Assembly: GCF_001644195.2 (NCBI RefSeq)
Contig: NZ_LWBL02000041.1
Span: forward strand, 83,131-147,130
From: Bacillus marinisedimentorum
GTDB lineage: Bacteria; Bacillota; Bacilli; Bacillales; Bacillaceae_O
DNA length: 64,000 bases
Direction: 5' to 3'
Positions within the stretch are counted from its first letter, which is position 1, and each line of letters opens with the position of its first letter. Shown here piece after piece: positions 1 through 7,660 of the stretch. Both the position numbers and the translations under genes were made by a program. The notes under the pieces are model-generated. The model was not told where the DNA came from. It ran no database searches and saw nothing but the letters and a program-made list of their open reading frames with translations.

Positions 1-252
1 TTGGCCGCCAACTTCAACAATTTCTCCAGCTATATCTGATCCGGGTATACGCGGGAACTGAACCCCTTCTGGCCGCCAGCCGGACTTGGAATCGGTGCCA
101 TAAGCCCCTTCTCTCATCCAGATTTCCGTATTATTAATGGCACATGCCTTCACTTTCACAAGAACTTCATTTGCTTTCGGCTCCGGCCTGGGAATTTCGA
201 CTACTCTTAACTTGTCTACGTCCCCATACCCTGTGACTTGTACAGCCCTCAT
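1..252 (-). CDS. Zinc-type alcohol dehydrogenase / quinone oxidoreductase family protein (partial, N-terminal 84 residues)
   Basis: The reading frame runs off the left edge. The visible part begins MRAVQVTGYG and continues through a GroES-like N-terminal domain, with segments such as IPRPEPKANEVLVKVKACAINN and PGSDIAGEIVEVGG that are typical of medium-chain NAD(P)H-dependent dehydrogenases. The family oxidises or reduces alcohols, quinones or enoyl compounds, and the substrate cannot be told from this fragment. The start is ATG at 252, preceded by an AAGGTGATG ribosome binding site. The NAD(P)-binding Rossmann half lies outside the window, so zinc dependence is not established. It points the same way as the PTS operon but a MITE lies between them. 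Confidence 0.8.
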   Translation of the reverse strand, partial: MRAVQVTGYGDVDKLRVVEIPRPEPKANEVLVKVKACAINNTEIWMREGAYGTDSKSGWRPEGVQFPRIPGSDIAGEIVEVGGQ

Positions 253-320
253 TACTTCATCACCTTTTCATGAATTTCAATTCTATTGTTATATTGCGCT
301 CATAGGGTGTGAATGATTCG

Positions 321-382
321 AGGGGCAGGTCCAATGTCCCAAAAAACCAAAAGGGACAAGGTGCCTGTCCCCCTTGTCCCCC
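321..382. repeat. Interspersed GGGACAGG..TGTCCC repeat, copy 1
   Basis: A diverged copy of a short repeat made of GGGCAGGTCCAATGTCCC, an A-rich spacer, and GGGACAAGGTGCCTGTCCC. Each half can fold on itself. Related copies are at 5091, 10837 and 11549. No open frame uses it. Confidence 0.75.
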
Positions 383-394
383 ATCTTTTCAATT

Positions 395-643
395 GGCTCT
401 GTTAAACGTTAGTGTTGATTTCCGTTGCAGGTACTCGCTTTCACCATAGGCACAAGTGCGACATCTGTTCCTGCTTCCCTCCGGTCGCACTCACAGTGTC
501 TTCTTTGCCGCGGGGCGGGCGGTGAGCATCCTCATCGCTATCGCTCTTGCGGGGTCTCACCTGTCCCGCTAGTCCCGCCGGAGTCTCGCACCTTCCACTC
601 CAATCAACTAGTGTAAAAATTAACAATGAGCTTTAACACAGCC
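395..643. mobile_element. MITE-like element, copy 1 (249 bp, 8-bp target duplication)
   Basis: A non-coding element with imperfect terminal inverted repeats: the left end starts GGCTCTGTTAAACG, and the right end read in reverse starts GGCTGTGTTAAAGC. It is flanked on both sides by the 8-bp direct repeat TTTCAATT (387-394 and 644-651), a target-site duplication. A nearly identical copy lies at 62257-62504. The interior contains GC-rich segments such as GCCGCGGGGCGGGCGGTGAG and no transposase. It inserted at the 3' end of the PTS IIC gene, so the right-hand duplication overlaps that gene's stop codon. Mobilisation in trans by a transposase making 8-bp duplications is inferred. Confidence 0.85.
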
Positions 644-649
644 TTTCAA

Positions 650-2017
650 TTAAGCAGCCGGAGCTTTATCTTTATTTCCCTTCGTATGGCGTTTCCAGCC
701 AAGAAGGAACATGACACCGAGCACGCCTAAAATCGCAGTAATGGCTAGCGTGTTCGATTCGATCAGTCTAATCAAGTTTCCAAGCACAATTCCGACTGCA
801 CCGAAATCTGCATCTCCAAATGTTGTGCCTTCAAATCCGAGAGACCCGAGAACCGGGAGCAGCAGGGCTGGAAGAAAACTGATGATGACTCCATTGGCCA
901 TGGAGCCAAAGACGGCCCCTTTTCGTCCACCGGTCGCATTGCCGAATACGCCCGCCGCTGCGCCTGTGAAGAAGTGAGGAACGAGCCCCGGGACAATCAC
1001 TTTCAAGCCGAACAGCGGCAAGAAAAGCATGCTGACCAGGCCTGCAACAAAGCTGCTCAAGAAGCCGATAATCACTGCATTTCCCGCGAACGGAAACACA
1101 GCCGGGCAATCAAGGGCCGGTTTGGCATTTGGCACAATCCGGTCCGCAATCCCTTTAAATGCCGGAACAATTTCCCCCAGGAGCATCCGTACACCGGCAA
1201 GAATGATGTAAACCCCTACGGCGAAGGTAAGGCCTTGCATAAAGGAAAAGACAAGGAAGTTTTGGCCGCCGCTCAGTTCCGTTTCAATATATTGAGGCCC
1301 TGCAAAGAAAGCTACGACAAAGAATAACAGGACCATTGTGAGTGAGACAGAAACCGACGTGTCCCGTAGAAAACCTAAAGACTTTGGAACTTTCAGCTCT
1401 TCTGTTGATTTGGAATTTTTCCCGACAGCTTTTCCAACAAGCGCCGACACCAGGTACCCAACTGACCCGAAGTGCCCGACTGCAAAATCATCAGATCCTG
1501 TTATCTTTCTTGTGAACGGCTGCAGCATCGCCGGTGAAAGCACCATCAATGAGCCAAGGATAATGGAACCGATGATCACCATCGGAACCCCCGTAATGCC
1601 GCCCGTAACCAGGATTACCGAAATCATCGCTGCCATGAACATCGTGTGATGGCCTGTTAAAAAGATATATTTGAATGGTGTGAAACGGGCAAGTAAAATA
1701 TTCACAACCATTCCGAACAGCATGACCATTGCTGTTTCCGCGCCAAAGCTTTCCTGGGCAAGGGCTACAATTGCCTCGTTGTTCGGAATAACGCCATCAA
1801 CAGAAAATGCTTTGTTGAACATACTGCTGAATTGGCCCAAAGATTGGACAAGTACATTCGCACCTGCTCCGAGAATGACGAATCCCATCACGGTTTTCAA
1901 CGTACCCGAAGTGACATCTGCGATATTCTTCTTTTGGATGAGAAGGCCGAACAATGCAAACAATCCCACAAGAATGGCAGGTGAACCTAAAATGTCCTTC
2001 ATTATGATATCAACCAC
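650..2017 (-). CDS. ulaA: PTS ascorbate-type transporter, EIIC component (UlaA/SgaT family)
   Basis: A polytopic membrane permease of about 455 residues, close to the roughly 465 of UlaA. It should take up L-ascorbate or a related acid sugar while the IIB partner transfers phosphate. Hydrophobic helices run along the whole length, with glycine-rich loops such as GHHTMFMAAM and PHFFTGAAAGVFGNATGG that are typical of the family. I place the start at GTG 2017, because the GGGAGGT ribosome binding site lies just before it; the TTG at 2032 falls in front of that site. It is the last gene of a regulator-IIB-IIC operon. The stop codon touches the MITE target duplication. Substrate is inferred from family only. 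Confidence 0.85.
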   Translation of the reverse strand: MVDIIMKDILGSPAILVGLFALFGLLIQKKNIADVTSGTLKTVMGFVILGAGANVLVQSLGQFSSMFNKAFSVDGVIPNNEAIVALAQESFGAETAMVMLFGMVVNILLARFTPFKYIFLTGHHTMFMAAMISVILVTGGITGVPMVIIGSIILGSLMVLSPAMLQPFTRKITGSDDFAVGHFGSVGYLVSALVGKAVGKNSKSTEELKVPKSLGFLRDTSVSVSLTMVLLFFVVAFFAGPQYIETELSGGQNFLVFSFMQGLTFAVGVYIILAGVRMLLGEIVPAFKGIADRIVPNAKPALDCPAVFPFAGNAVIIGFLSSFVAGLVSMLFLPLFGLKVIVPGLVPHFFTGAAAGVFGNATGGRKGAVFGSMANGVIISFLPALLLPVLGSLGFEGTTFGDADFGAVGIVLGNLIRLIESNTLAITAILGVLGVMFLLGWKRHTKGNKDKAPAA

Positions 2018-2053
2018 GTTATAACCTCCCAAATATATTTGCCTTTATTAAAA

Positions 2054-2323
2054 TTAAACGTTCGCCTCCAACGCTTCACGCAATTCATTCTTGTCCATCA
2101 GGTTTTTGAGTTTCACTACATTCGGATGGACTTCCGCCAGTTTATCGACAATGTCTTCCGATCCGATGAAAATATCAGCCTGTTCCGTCTTTGCAGTGGA
2201 AAGGTCGGTATGGGTGACTTCCGCTTCCCTTCCCATCTCCTTCAAAAGTGCTTTCGCATTCATTTCGACGATCATACTGCTTCCCAGTCCATTTCCGCAC
2301 ACGACTATAATTTTTTTCATCAT
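2054..2323 (-). CDS. ulaB: PTS ascorbate-type transporter, EIIB component (UlaB/SgaB family)
   Basis: A cytoplasmic 89-residue phosphocarrier. The P-loop-like motif VVCGNGLGSS near the N-terminus places the phospho-accepting cysteine at residue 9. It takes phosphate from an EIIA domain and passes it to the sugar carried by the IIC protein. The start ATGATG follows a strong AAGGAGGAAGT site. No separate EIIA gene is present; the regulator immediately upstream carries a C-terminal EIIA domain that could supply or sense phosphate. It lies 14 bases downstream of the regulator stop and 36 bases before the IIC start. Confidence 0.88.
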   Translation of the reverse strand: MMKKIIVVCGNGLGSSMIVEMNAKALLKEMGREAEVTHTDLSTAKTEQADIFIGSEDIVDKLAEVHPNVVKLKNLMDKNELREALEANV

Positions 2324-2337
2324 TACTTCCTCCTTGG

Positions 2338-4470
2338 TTAATAGGTTTTAGTCTTGCTTTCATTTTGTTCTATAATGCCGACCACTTCTTTCGGGCTGGC
2401 TGCCGCGATGAGCCGGTCGATATTTTCTTCATCCGATAGCATTTCAGATAGCTGAGCAAGCGCTTTCAGATGCGTCTGATTGTCAATAGCCGCAAGCACA
2501 ATGATCAAATTGGCGCGATGTTTTTCTTTTTCAGAAAAATGTACTGGTTCCTTGAGCAAGAGTAAACTCATCCCCAATCGCTTCACGCCTTCTTCAGGTC
2601 TCGCGTGAGGAAGGGCAATCCTTGGGGCGATTACAATATAAGCTCCCATTTTTTTCACGTTATCAATCATCGCTTCGATATATTCTTCCTGGATGTAGTC
2701 TTGTTCAACCAACGGTTCTGCTGCGATTTGAATCGCTTCTTCCCAACTGGAAGCACGATCCTGGAAACGTATTGTCTGCTCAGTCAATAATTCTTTAAGC
2801 ATAGGCTTCCTCGGCTCCTTTTTCTTTATTGGAGCATCCTTTTCCAACAGAAAGGATAACTCTGCCTTTAGATTTGTCCGTTCGTGAATCGTGGCATGCT
2901 TTTCAACAACATCCATGATTTCATCGGCTAAGTCCCGTTCTTGCTGAGGAGCTTTTCCATCCAGCAACTCATTCATTTGCTGAAGAATTTGCTCTTTTTC
3001 CACATTTGTTAAAATAGCGGGCACATAAATGATTGGAATATGTTCAGACTTTATAAATGTTGTGGAGAAAATGATATCCGCTTCCTGCTCATTTGCAAGG
3101 AACTGCCGCACAGATGCTGTTTTCGTGACATCAAGACCGGCAACCAAATTTTCCAATTGGGTTTTTAAGAGGTTGGAAGTGCCGATTCCATTCTCACAAA
3201 CAATAATGGCTCTATATTTCGTTTCGATTTGCTTTTCCTCTCTTGCCAGCCAGCCGATGAAATGCATGGTGATGTATGCTGCTTCCTCTGGAGGCACAGG
3301 CTTCCCCACAAAGTATTCAAGGTGAAGGATGACCCGCTTTGTCAATTGGTAGATATCCTTGTAATTGTTTTGGATGCTTTCTGCCAGGTCGTTTCCAATC
3401 CTGACGCCATACTTCAACCGGTAATAGGCGGGTTTTATATGAAGAACCAGGTTATCTTCCAATTCGCCAACATCGTCGAAGATGACACCGGCATAGGACT
3501 GAAAATCCCTGATCATCCTTGCGACAACATCCCTTAACCCCTTCATTTCCTGCTCTGTGTAATTGCCTAAATCATCAGGCTGAATTTTCGAACCGAGCAA
3601 GTGCATCGTGAAAAAACAAACTTCATCTTCACGGAAGGAAATGCTGCGCTGCGCCGATAATTTCTCCATGATTTTTTTCGCAGCTTTGTAGTATTCGGTC
3701 TGCTGAAGAACTTTCTTCTCTTCAGCGTTGACCTCAACGTGTTTACCGGCCTGGACCCTTTTTAAAATTATCATCAATTGCAGGGAGAGCATTTCCACCA
3801 TTTCATCTGTCAGGGTGTACCCGATTTCTCTCTCAGCATCATAAATGAGCTTTCGGATTTCACTCCGTTCCCCTTCTTCATCAACTGTCTTCTCCGGGCC
3901 GGATTGGATCATCTCATACACTTTTCCCCTCACCGTGTGCCAGTCCTTATTCAGCAAAATCCTGGACAACACATCGGATAACAGCGTCCGCTTCGCTTCT
4001 TCCGGCCCTTCCACAACATAACCTTTTCCTCTCTGGTACCGCAGGTGAATGGCATGCTGCTGCAACGTTTTCTTGACCTTTTTCAGATCGCTGACAATCG
4101 TTCCGCGGCTCATGTTCGTCAGATCCATGAAAGATTTTGTAGAGGAAGCTTCCTCCTCTGCCAGTACCTTTGCAAGAATCAACAAGATCCGCTCCTGCTC
4201 GGAATATTGATATTCCCAGTCACTGAACGTGTACTGCGCGTCCACTTTCAGTTTTCCTTTTGATCCCTCCGGCAAGAAAAACCCCTGGCCATGGACATTT
4301 TTAACCGTTTCAAGACCTTGACTCTCCAGCCATGCATTGATTTGATCCAGATCATAATATACAGTCCGCTGTGATATCCCGATTTTCCGCATTAACTCTT
4401 CCGTTTTGACCGGATCCGGCGATTGCTGAATAATGGATAACATGTACGCGCGTCTTTTATCCAAAACCAT
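2338..4470 (-). CDS. BglG/MtlR-type PTS-regulated transcription activator with PRD, EIIB-like and EIIA domains
   Basis: A 710-residue modular regulator. The N-terminus holds winged-helix DNA-binding segments (KTEELMRKIGISQRTVYYDL, about residues 15-35, and a second near 115). Two PTS regulation domains follow (about 185-405, with histidines in EMVEMLSLQLM and AAYITMHFIGW), then an EIIB-like domain with IVCENGIGTSN (about 420-505), and a C-terminal EIIA domain with the phospho-histidine in ALPHARPEEG (H622). This architecture activates the adjacent PTS genes and reads transporter activity through phosphorylation. ATG at 4470 follows AGGAGGATCC. Being first in the operon, it should autoregulate. 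The exact inducer is unknown. Confidence 0.88.
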   Translation of the reverse strand: MVLDKRRAYMLSIIQQSPDPVKTEELMRKIGISQRTVYYDLDQINAWLESQGLETVKNVHGQGFFLPEGSKGKLKVDAQYTFSDWEYQYSEQERILLILAKVLAEEEASSTKSFMDLTNMSRGTIVSDLKKVKKTLQQHAIHLRYQRGKGYVVEGPEEAKRTLLSDVLSRILLNKDWHTVRGKVYEMIQSGPEKTVDEEGERSEIRKLIYDAEREIGYTLTDEMVEMLSLQLMIILKRVQAGKHVEVNAEEKKVLQQTEYYKAAKKIMEKLSAQRSISFREDEVCFFTMHLLGSKIQPDDLGNYTEQEMKGLRDVVARMIRDFQSYAGVIFDDVGELEDNLVLHIKPAYYRLKYGVRIGNDLAESIQNNYKDIYQLTKRVILHLEYFVGKPVPPEEAAYITMHFIGWLAREEKQIETKYRAIIVCENGIGTSNLLKTQLENLVAGLDVTKTASVRQFLANEQEADIIFSTTFIKSEHIPIIYVPAILTNVEKEQILQQMNELLDGKAPQQERDLADEIMDVVEKHATIHERTNLKAELSFLLEKDAPIKKKEPRKPMLKELLTEQTIRFQDRASSWEEAIQIAAEPLVEQDYIQEEYIEAMIDNVKKMGAYIVIAPRIALPHARPEEGVKRLGMSLLLLKEPVHFSEKEKHRANLIIVLAAIDNQTHLKALAQLSEMLSDEENIDRLIAAASPKEVVGIIEQNESKTKTY

Positions 4471-4546
4471 GAAAGGATCCTCCTGTTCAAATTAGCAAAT
4501 TTGCATTTTTGCACTTTTATAAAATATGATGATCATCTATGGATTC

Positions 4547-4575
4547 ATTATATAACGCTTTCATAAGGGATGTAA
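4547..4575 (-). promoter_or_regulatory. Sigma-A promoter of the PTS operon with a cre-like site in the spacer
   Basis: On the minus strand a -35 TTACAT (4570-4575) and a perfect -10 TATAAT (4547-4552) are 17 bases apart. The spacer contains TGAAAGCGTTATAT (4550-4563), close to the catabolite-responsive element consensus bound by CcpA. A repressor bound there would block the promoter, which fits a sugar transport operon. The match is by eye. Confidence 0.65.
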
Positions 4576-4625
4576 GGGCTTTCGTTGACCAGAAATTGTT
4601 GTGTATGAATTTGCAAGATTGCACA

Positions 4626-4662
4626 CAAAAGCACTTATTCCCTAATGATTGGGAATAAGTGC
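4626..4662 (-). terminator. Stem-loop, probable terminator
   Basis: GCACTTATTCCC and GGGAATAAGTGC form a perfect 12-bp stem around an 8-base loop. On the minus strand it is followed by a short T run. It lies downstream of the zinc-ribbon gene and upstream of the PTS operon promoter. Confidence 0.55.
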
Positions 4663-4739
4663 ATAAAAAATACATAAAGGTATGAAAATTTTTTATGGAT
4701 TAACAATGGCTGGAAATATTTCAGTGATTTACACATATA

Positions 4740-4790
4740 AAGAAACAGGGGACGGTTCTGCATCTGCAAAACCGTCTCCTGTTTCTTTCT
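4740..4790. terminator. Long GAAACAGG(G)GACGGTT hairpin, terminator-like repeat
   Basis: GAAACAGGGGACGGTTCTGC pairs with GCAAAACCGTCTCCTGTTTC, giving a long stem with T-rich flanks on both sides. It sits just downstream of the zinc-ribbon gene. A related hairpin follows the HET-C operon at 10621, so this is an interspersed hairpin family that lies where terminators are expected. Confidence 0.65.
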
Positions 4791-4800
4791 CAGTATAATC

Positions 4801-4992
4801 CTAATCAACAACCCGCGCCACGTCACGACCACAGGTTTTACACTTCCCCTTCAGGACAATGCCCATTTCACTATCCTCAATAATAAAACCAACAATCGAT
4901 GTTTCACCTGAACAATTGCCGCACCAGACGTTGTTCAGCAACTCATTTCGGACGTCTTTTGGGATTGCCATCCATTTTTTGTTTGCTTCCAT
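4801..4992 (-). CDS. Small zinc-ribbon protein, function unknown
   Basis: A 63-residue protein with two cysteine pairs, VWCGNCSG (about residues 23-26) and GKCKTCGRD (about 50-53), the spacing expected of a zinc ribbon. It has no signal peptide or membrane segment. The start ATG at 4992 follows GAAAGAGGGG. It is transcribed divergently from the HET-C operon, with about 180 bases between its start and that promoter. A DNA- or RNA-binding role is possible, but nothing in the sequence proves it, and I do not know a characterised homologue. Confidence 0.7.
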   Translation of the reverse strand: MEANKKWMAIPKDVRNELLNNVWCGNCSGETSIVGFIIEDSEMGIVLKGKCKTCGRDVARVVD

Positions 4993-5090
4993 GATAACCC
5001 CTCTTTCTTTCAGGTTCTCCTCTGCCTATTGAGAACCATCGAGTTAAACTAACTCCAATTTGACCACATATTCCACCAGCGTGTCAAAGC

Positions 5091-5143
5091 AGGGACAGGT
5101 CCACTGTCCCATAAAAATCAGACGGGACAAGGTACCTGTCCCT
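5091..5143. repeat. Interspersed GGGACAGG..TGTCCC repeat, copy 2
   Basis: GGGACAGGTCCACTGTCCC, then ATAAAAATCAGAC, then GGGACAAGGTACCTGTCCC. Both halves are palindromic. The central part is almost identical to the copy at 10837. It lies between the zinc-ribbon gene and the HET-C promoter. Confidence 0.8.
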
Positions 5144-5168
5144 CCCTCTAAACTAATTAAAGGGTTTT

Positions 5169-5206
5169 TTAACAAATGATTGAAGTAATCTTTATAATCA
5201 TTTGTT
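5169..5206 (+). promoter_or_regulatory. Sigma-A promoter embedded in a perfect 11-bp inverted repeat (candidate operator)
   Basis: A -35 TTAACA (5169-5174) and perfect -10 TATAAT (5193-5198) are 18 bases apart. The arms AACAAATGATT (5171-5181) and AATCATTTGTT (5196-5206) are exact reverse complements separated by 14 bases. One arm covers most of the -35 and the other the -10 and probable start point, which is the arrangement expected for a dimeric repressor. The ribosome binding site follows at 5215. No regulator gene is adjacent in the operon. Confidence 0.7.
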
Positions 5207-5228
5207 AATTGATGAAAGGAGGTTAGAT

Positions 5229-7649
5229 ATGAACACCCATGGACATGAAGATGTCGCCAAAACAGCAGGAATCCCGTTGTTGGAGGAGGCTATTGGGAAA
5301 AATAATCGGAGTATCCATGCATTCTATTTGGGGAACTGGCTGACGGATGTCAGTCAAGCTGTTGATCCCGTCGCCTATGCAGCCAGCTCGAATAAGATTA
5401 AACAGGGAATTGAATCATCGATAAAAGACGTAAAGAACTCCATTAATGCTGTCCTGGATGAAGTAGTGTCAACTATTTATGAAATCAATGAATCCGCTGG
5501 AGACTTTGCCCTCAAATCACTCAAACCAGACATAGACCCCTACCTCAAAGGCATTAAGAGTAACTTGCATAACAATATCGATTTTTTATTTAAGGCTCAG
5601 AATGATGAACGCAACTCACGGGTAGCGAAGTTTTTCCGGGATGCTTTCTTAATCACTGGTTATTTCAAATTTGTTCATCCAGATTCTTCCACGACAGATC
5701 AACGATTGGATTTCGATTGTTTTATGAGTGTCTTTGGACGTCCAAACAATACCAGGGGAAGCACGAATCAATCACCGGCAGATGACCGCCCTGGCGCCTA
5801 TACACAATATTACCCATTCGAACACCTTGACCGTCCAGAAATTCTTCCATCACAGAACCCCTCCATTTATGCACCAGGAAAACAAACTCCAAAGAAACCA
5901 TTTCGTGTCGCTTCAGGAAAAAAGGCAGGGACGAGATCCCCCCGCAACAAGAAGAGAATAGACCCTGACTTGTACTCCTATTTGCGCGACGATATTGAAA
6001 TGACTGCAGGATTGTTGTCAGAAGTGGACCTTGCTTTTAAAAACGCCTTTAAGAAAGGGATTAAAGAAGACGACCCAGATTGGAACATCACACTTGCAAA
6101 ACTGGGACACGCCCTGCATCAAGTTGAGGATTTCTTTGCTCATTCCAATTGGGTTGAGCTTGCCGCAAAACGCCTGGGGTCTTATTTCATTTCCGGCATC
6201 ATCCCGCCGAAGACCGACAACGAAATGATCGACCGCACTTACACGACTTATAAAAAACGCTTGAAACGACACCTCACTGCACCGCTATCCGATTGGAGCA
6301 AGCACCCTGACGAGGATTGGGTAGTAACAGGATACTTCGATTTTAAAGACACGATTCTCTCCTTAGCACATTTAACGGAAGAATTATGGGGCGGCAAGGT
6401 GCCTGATCCGTATGCAAAGGGACACCAGCTGTTCCAATCAGGAAAGAAATATGCAAGCAATCCCTCAAAAATCGAGCAAAAAATACAGAAAACCATTCGG
6501 GATACGCTGGAATTTATCAATAATCCAAAACAGGCCGTGGAGGATGAGGACAACAAGATCGCCCAGAAGTACAAAAAGAAATATGGAACAGATATAAAGA
6601 ACTTAAGAAAACCGACGATTTCGAGGTTGATTGCTGTACAGGTGGCCCGTGAAACTACTTATCTGAATAAAGCACCCACGGAAGTGCAGGAAGCATTTTT
6701 AAACGTGATCGTCGAAGGAAGCAGAGCGTATTCCATCCATAAACTAAGCAAGTCGCTATACGAAGCGATTACGGATATCACCGCTTTTGTCACCAGTCCA
6801 ATCGCTTTTTTGCAAAAATGGCTTCCTGAAAAATTCAAAAAAATCTTGATGAACGCTTTCAAATTTTATGCAAAAGAACGATTTTATGAATGGATCGGCT
6901 CAGGCAGGATTGGCTGCCATTCCCTTTTGGCGAAAGATCACGGAACCGAGCCTTTCTATAAAAAAATGAGGGAATGCTCCGTAGCCGTCCATTGGTATAT
7001 TGTCAAAACGATGCTCCGTTGGAAGGATGACGAGGATGCCGACTACATTGATTGGTTGGAATTACTGGAATATTTTCTCCGAAATCCACTTCCTCCAAAA
7101 AAGGGATACCGTGCAGTCAAAGGATATGTGCCCGTAACAATTGTACATACTGTCCAACACAAGGAACAGCTGAAAGCAACTGACCGAAAGTATTCATTGG
7201 AAGATAAGTATAAGAAAAGTGCAATGGAACCGGATCAGTTTACCTGGAGGACAATAGCAGACGCAAATTTCAATACGTACGGGTTCTCATTGAAAAAAAC
7301 GCAAACAATCATTAACCACACGCTTCGGAACAGCGTCTGGGGAGTACCTGTGGCGCCACCTAACTATGCATTTAAAAAAGGGGTAAGTTTGTTGATCCCT
7401 CAACAAAAGGCAGCAGCTACATTTTTTGTGCCGATCAAAGATGATAATCCCTGGTTTACTGAGGTGCTGAATAAAGGCTGGAAAGTATTTCGCGGGTATG
7501 ATGACCCGGAAAACAACCAGTCTGTTGAGCCGCTTAAACACCATGCTCCAATCAAGATATCTCTCAACGAAGTAAAAAAAATCATAAGCCGCGGGAAAAA
7601 GCTTCGTATGGAAGCCCGAAAAGCGTACCGTCCCACAAATGCCAAATAG
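5229..7649 (+). CDS. HET-C family protein (heterokaryon-incompatibility-C-like), first gene of a two-gene operon
   Basis: An 806-residue protein. The start is ATG 5229, six bases after AAAGGAGG; an upstream TTG at 5202 lacks a site. The N-terminus NTHGHEDVAKTAG and NWLTDVSQAVDP, and the central KLGHALHQVEDFFAHSNW, carry spaced H, E/D and N residues (H294, H297, E300, D301, H305, N307). These resemble the Het-C family and its distant zinc-phospholipase-like relatives. Fungal HET-C controls a cell-death incompatibility reaction; the bacterial role is unknown. I see no signal peptide or clear transmembrane helix. The C-terminal half (about 500-806) is lysine-rich and unassigned. The stop is 11 bases before the next gene. 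Family call fairly sure, function not. Confidence 0.75.
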   Translation: MNTHGHEDVAKTAGIPLLEEAIGKNNRSIHAFYLGNWLTDVSQAVDPVAYAASSNKIKQGIESSIKDVKNSINAVLDEVVSTIYEINESAGDFALKSLKPDIDPYLKGIKSNLHNNIDFLFKAQNDERNSRVAKFFRDAFLITGYFKFVHPDSSTTDQRLDFDCFMSVFGRPNNTRGSTNQSPADDRPGAYTQYYPFEHLDRPEILPSQNPSIYAPGKQTPKKPFRVASGKKAGTRSPRNKKRIDPDLYSYLRDDIEMTAGLLSEVDLAFKNAFKKGIKEDDPDWNITLAKLGHALHQVEDFFAHSNWVELAAKRLGSYFISGIIPPKTDNEMIDRTYTTYKKRLKRHLTAPLSDWSKHPDEDWVVTGYFDFKDTILSLAHLTEELWGGKVPDPYAKGHQLFQSGKKYASNPSKIEQKIQKTIRDTLEFINNPKQAVEDEDNKIAQKYKKKYGTDIKNLRKPTISRLIAVQVARETTYLNKAPTEVQEAFLNVIVEGSRAYSIHKLSKSLYEAITDITAFVTSPIAFLQKWLPEKFKKILMNAFKFYAKERFYEWIGSGRIGCHSLLAKDHGTEPFYKKMRECSVAVHWYIVKTMLRWKDDEDADYIDWLELLEYFLRNPLPPKKGYRAVKGYVPVTIVHTVQHKEQLKATDRKYSLEDKYKKSAMEPDQFTWRTIADANFNTYGFSLKKTQTIINHTLRNSVWGVPVAPPNYAFKKGVSLLIPQQKAAATFFVPIKDDNPWFTEVLNKGWKVFRGYDDPENNQSVEPLKHHAPIKISLNEVKKIISRGKKLRMEARKAYRPTNAK

Positions 7650-7660
7650 AAAGGGGAAAC

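Noticed and set aside
425..616. 63-residue frame inside MITE copy 1 (and its partner at 62195)
   Set aside because: It lies wholly in the repeated non-coding element and has no ribosome binding site.
4635..4832. 65-residue minus-strand frame
   Set aside because: It covers two hairpins and overlaps the zinc-ribbon gene in another frame.
5202..5228. TTG start nine codons upstream of the HET-C ATG
   Set aside because: It lies within the inverted repeat of the promoter; AAAGGAGG lies after it and in front of ATG 5229.
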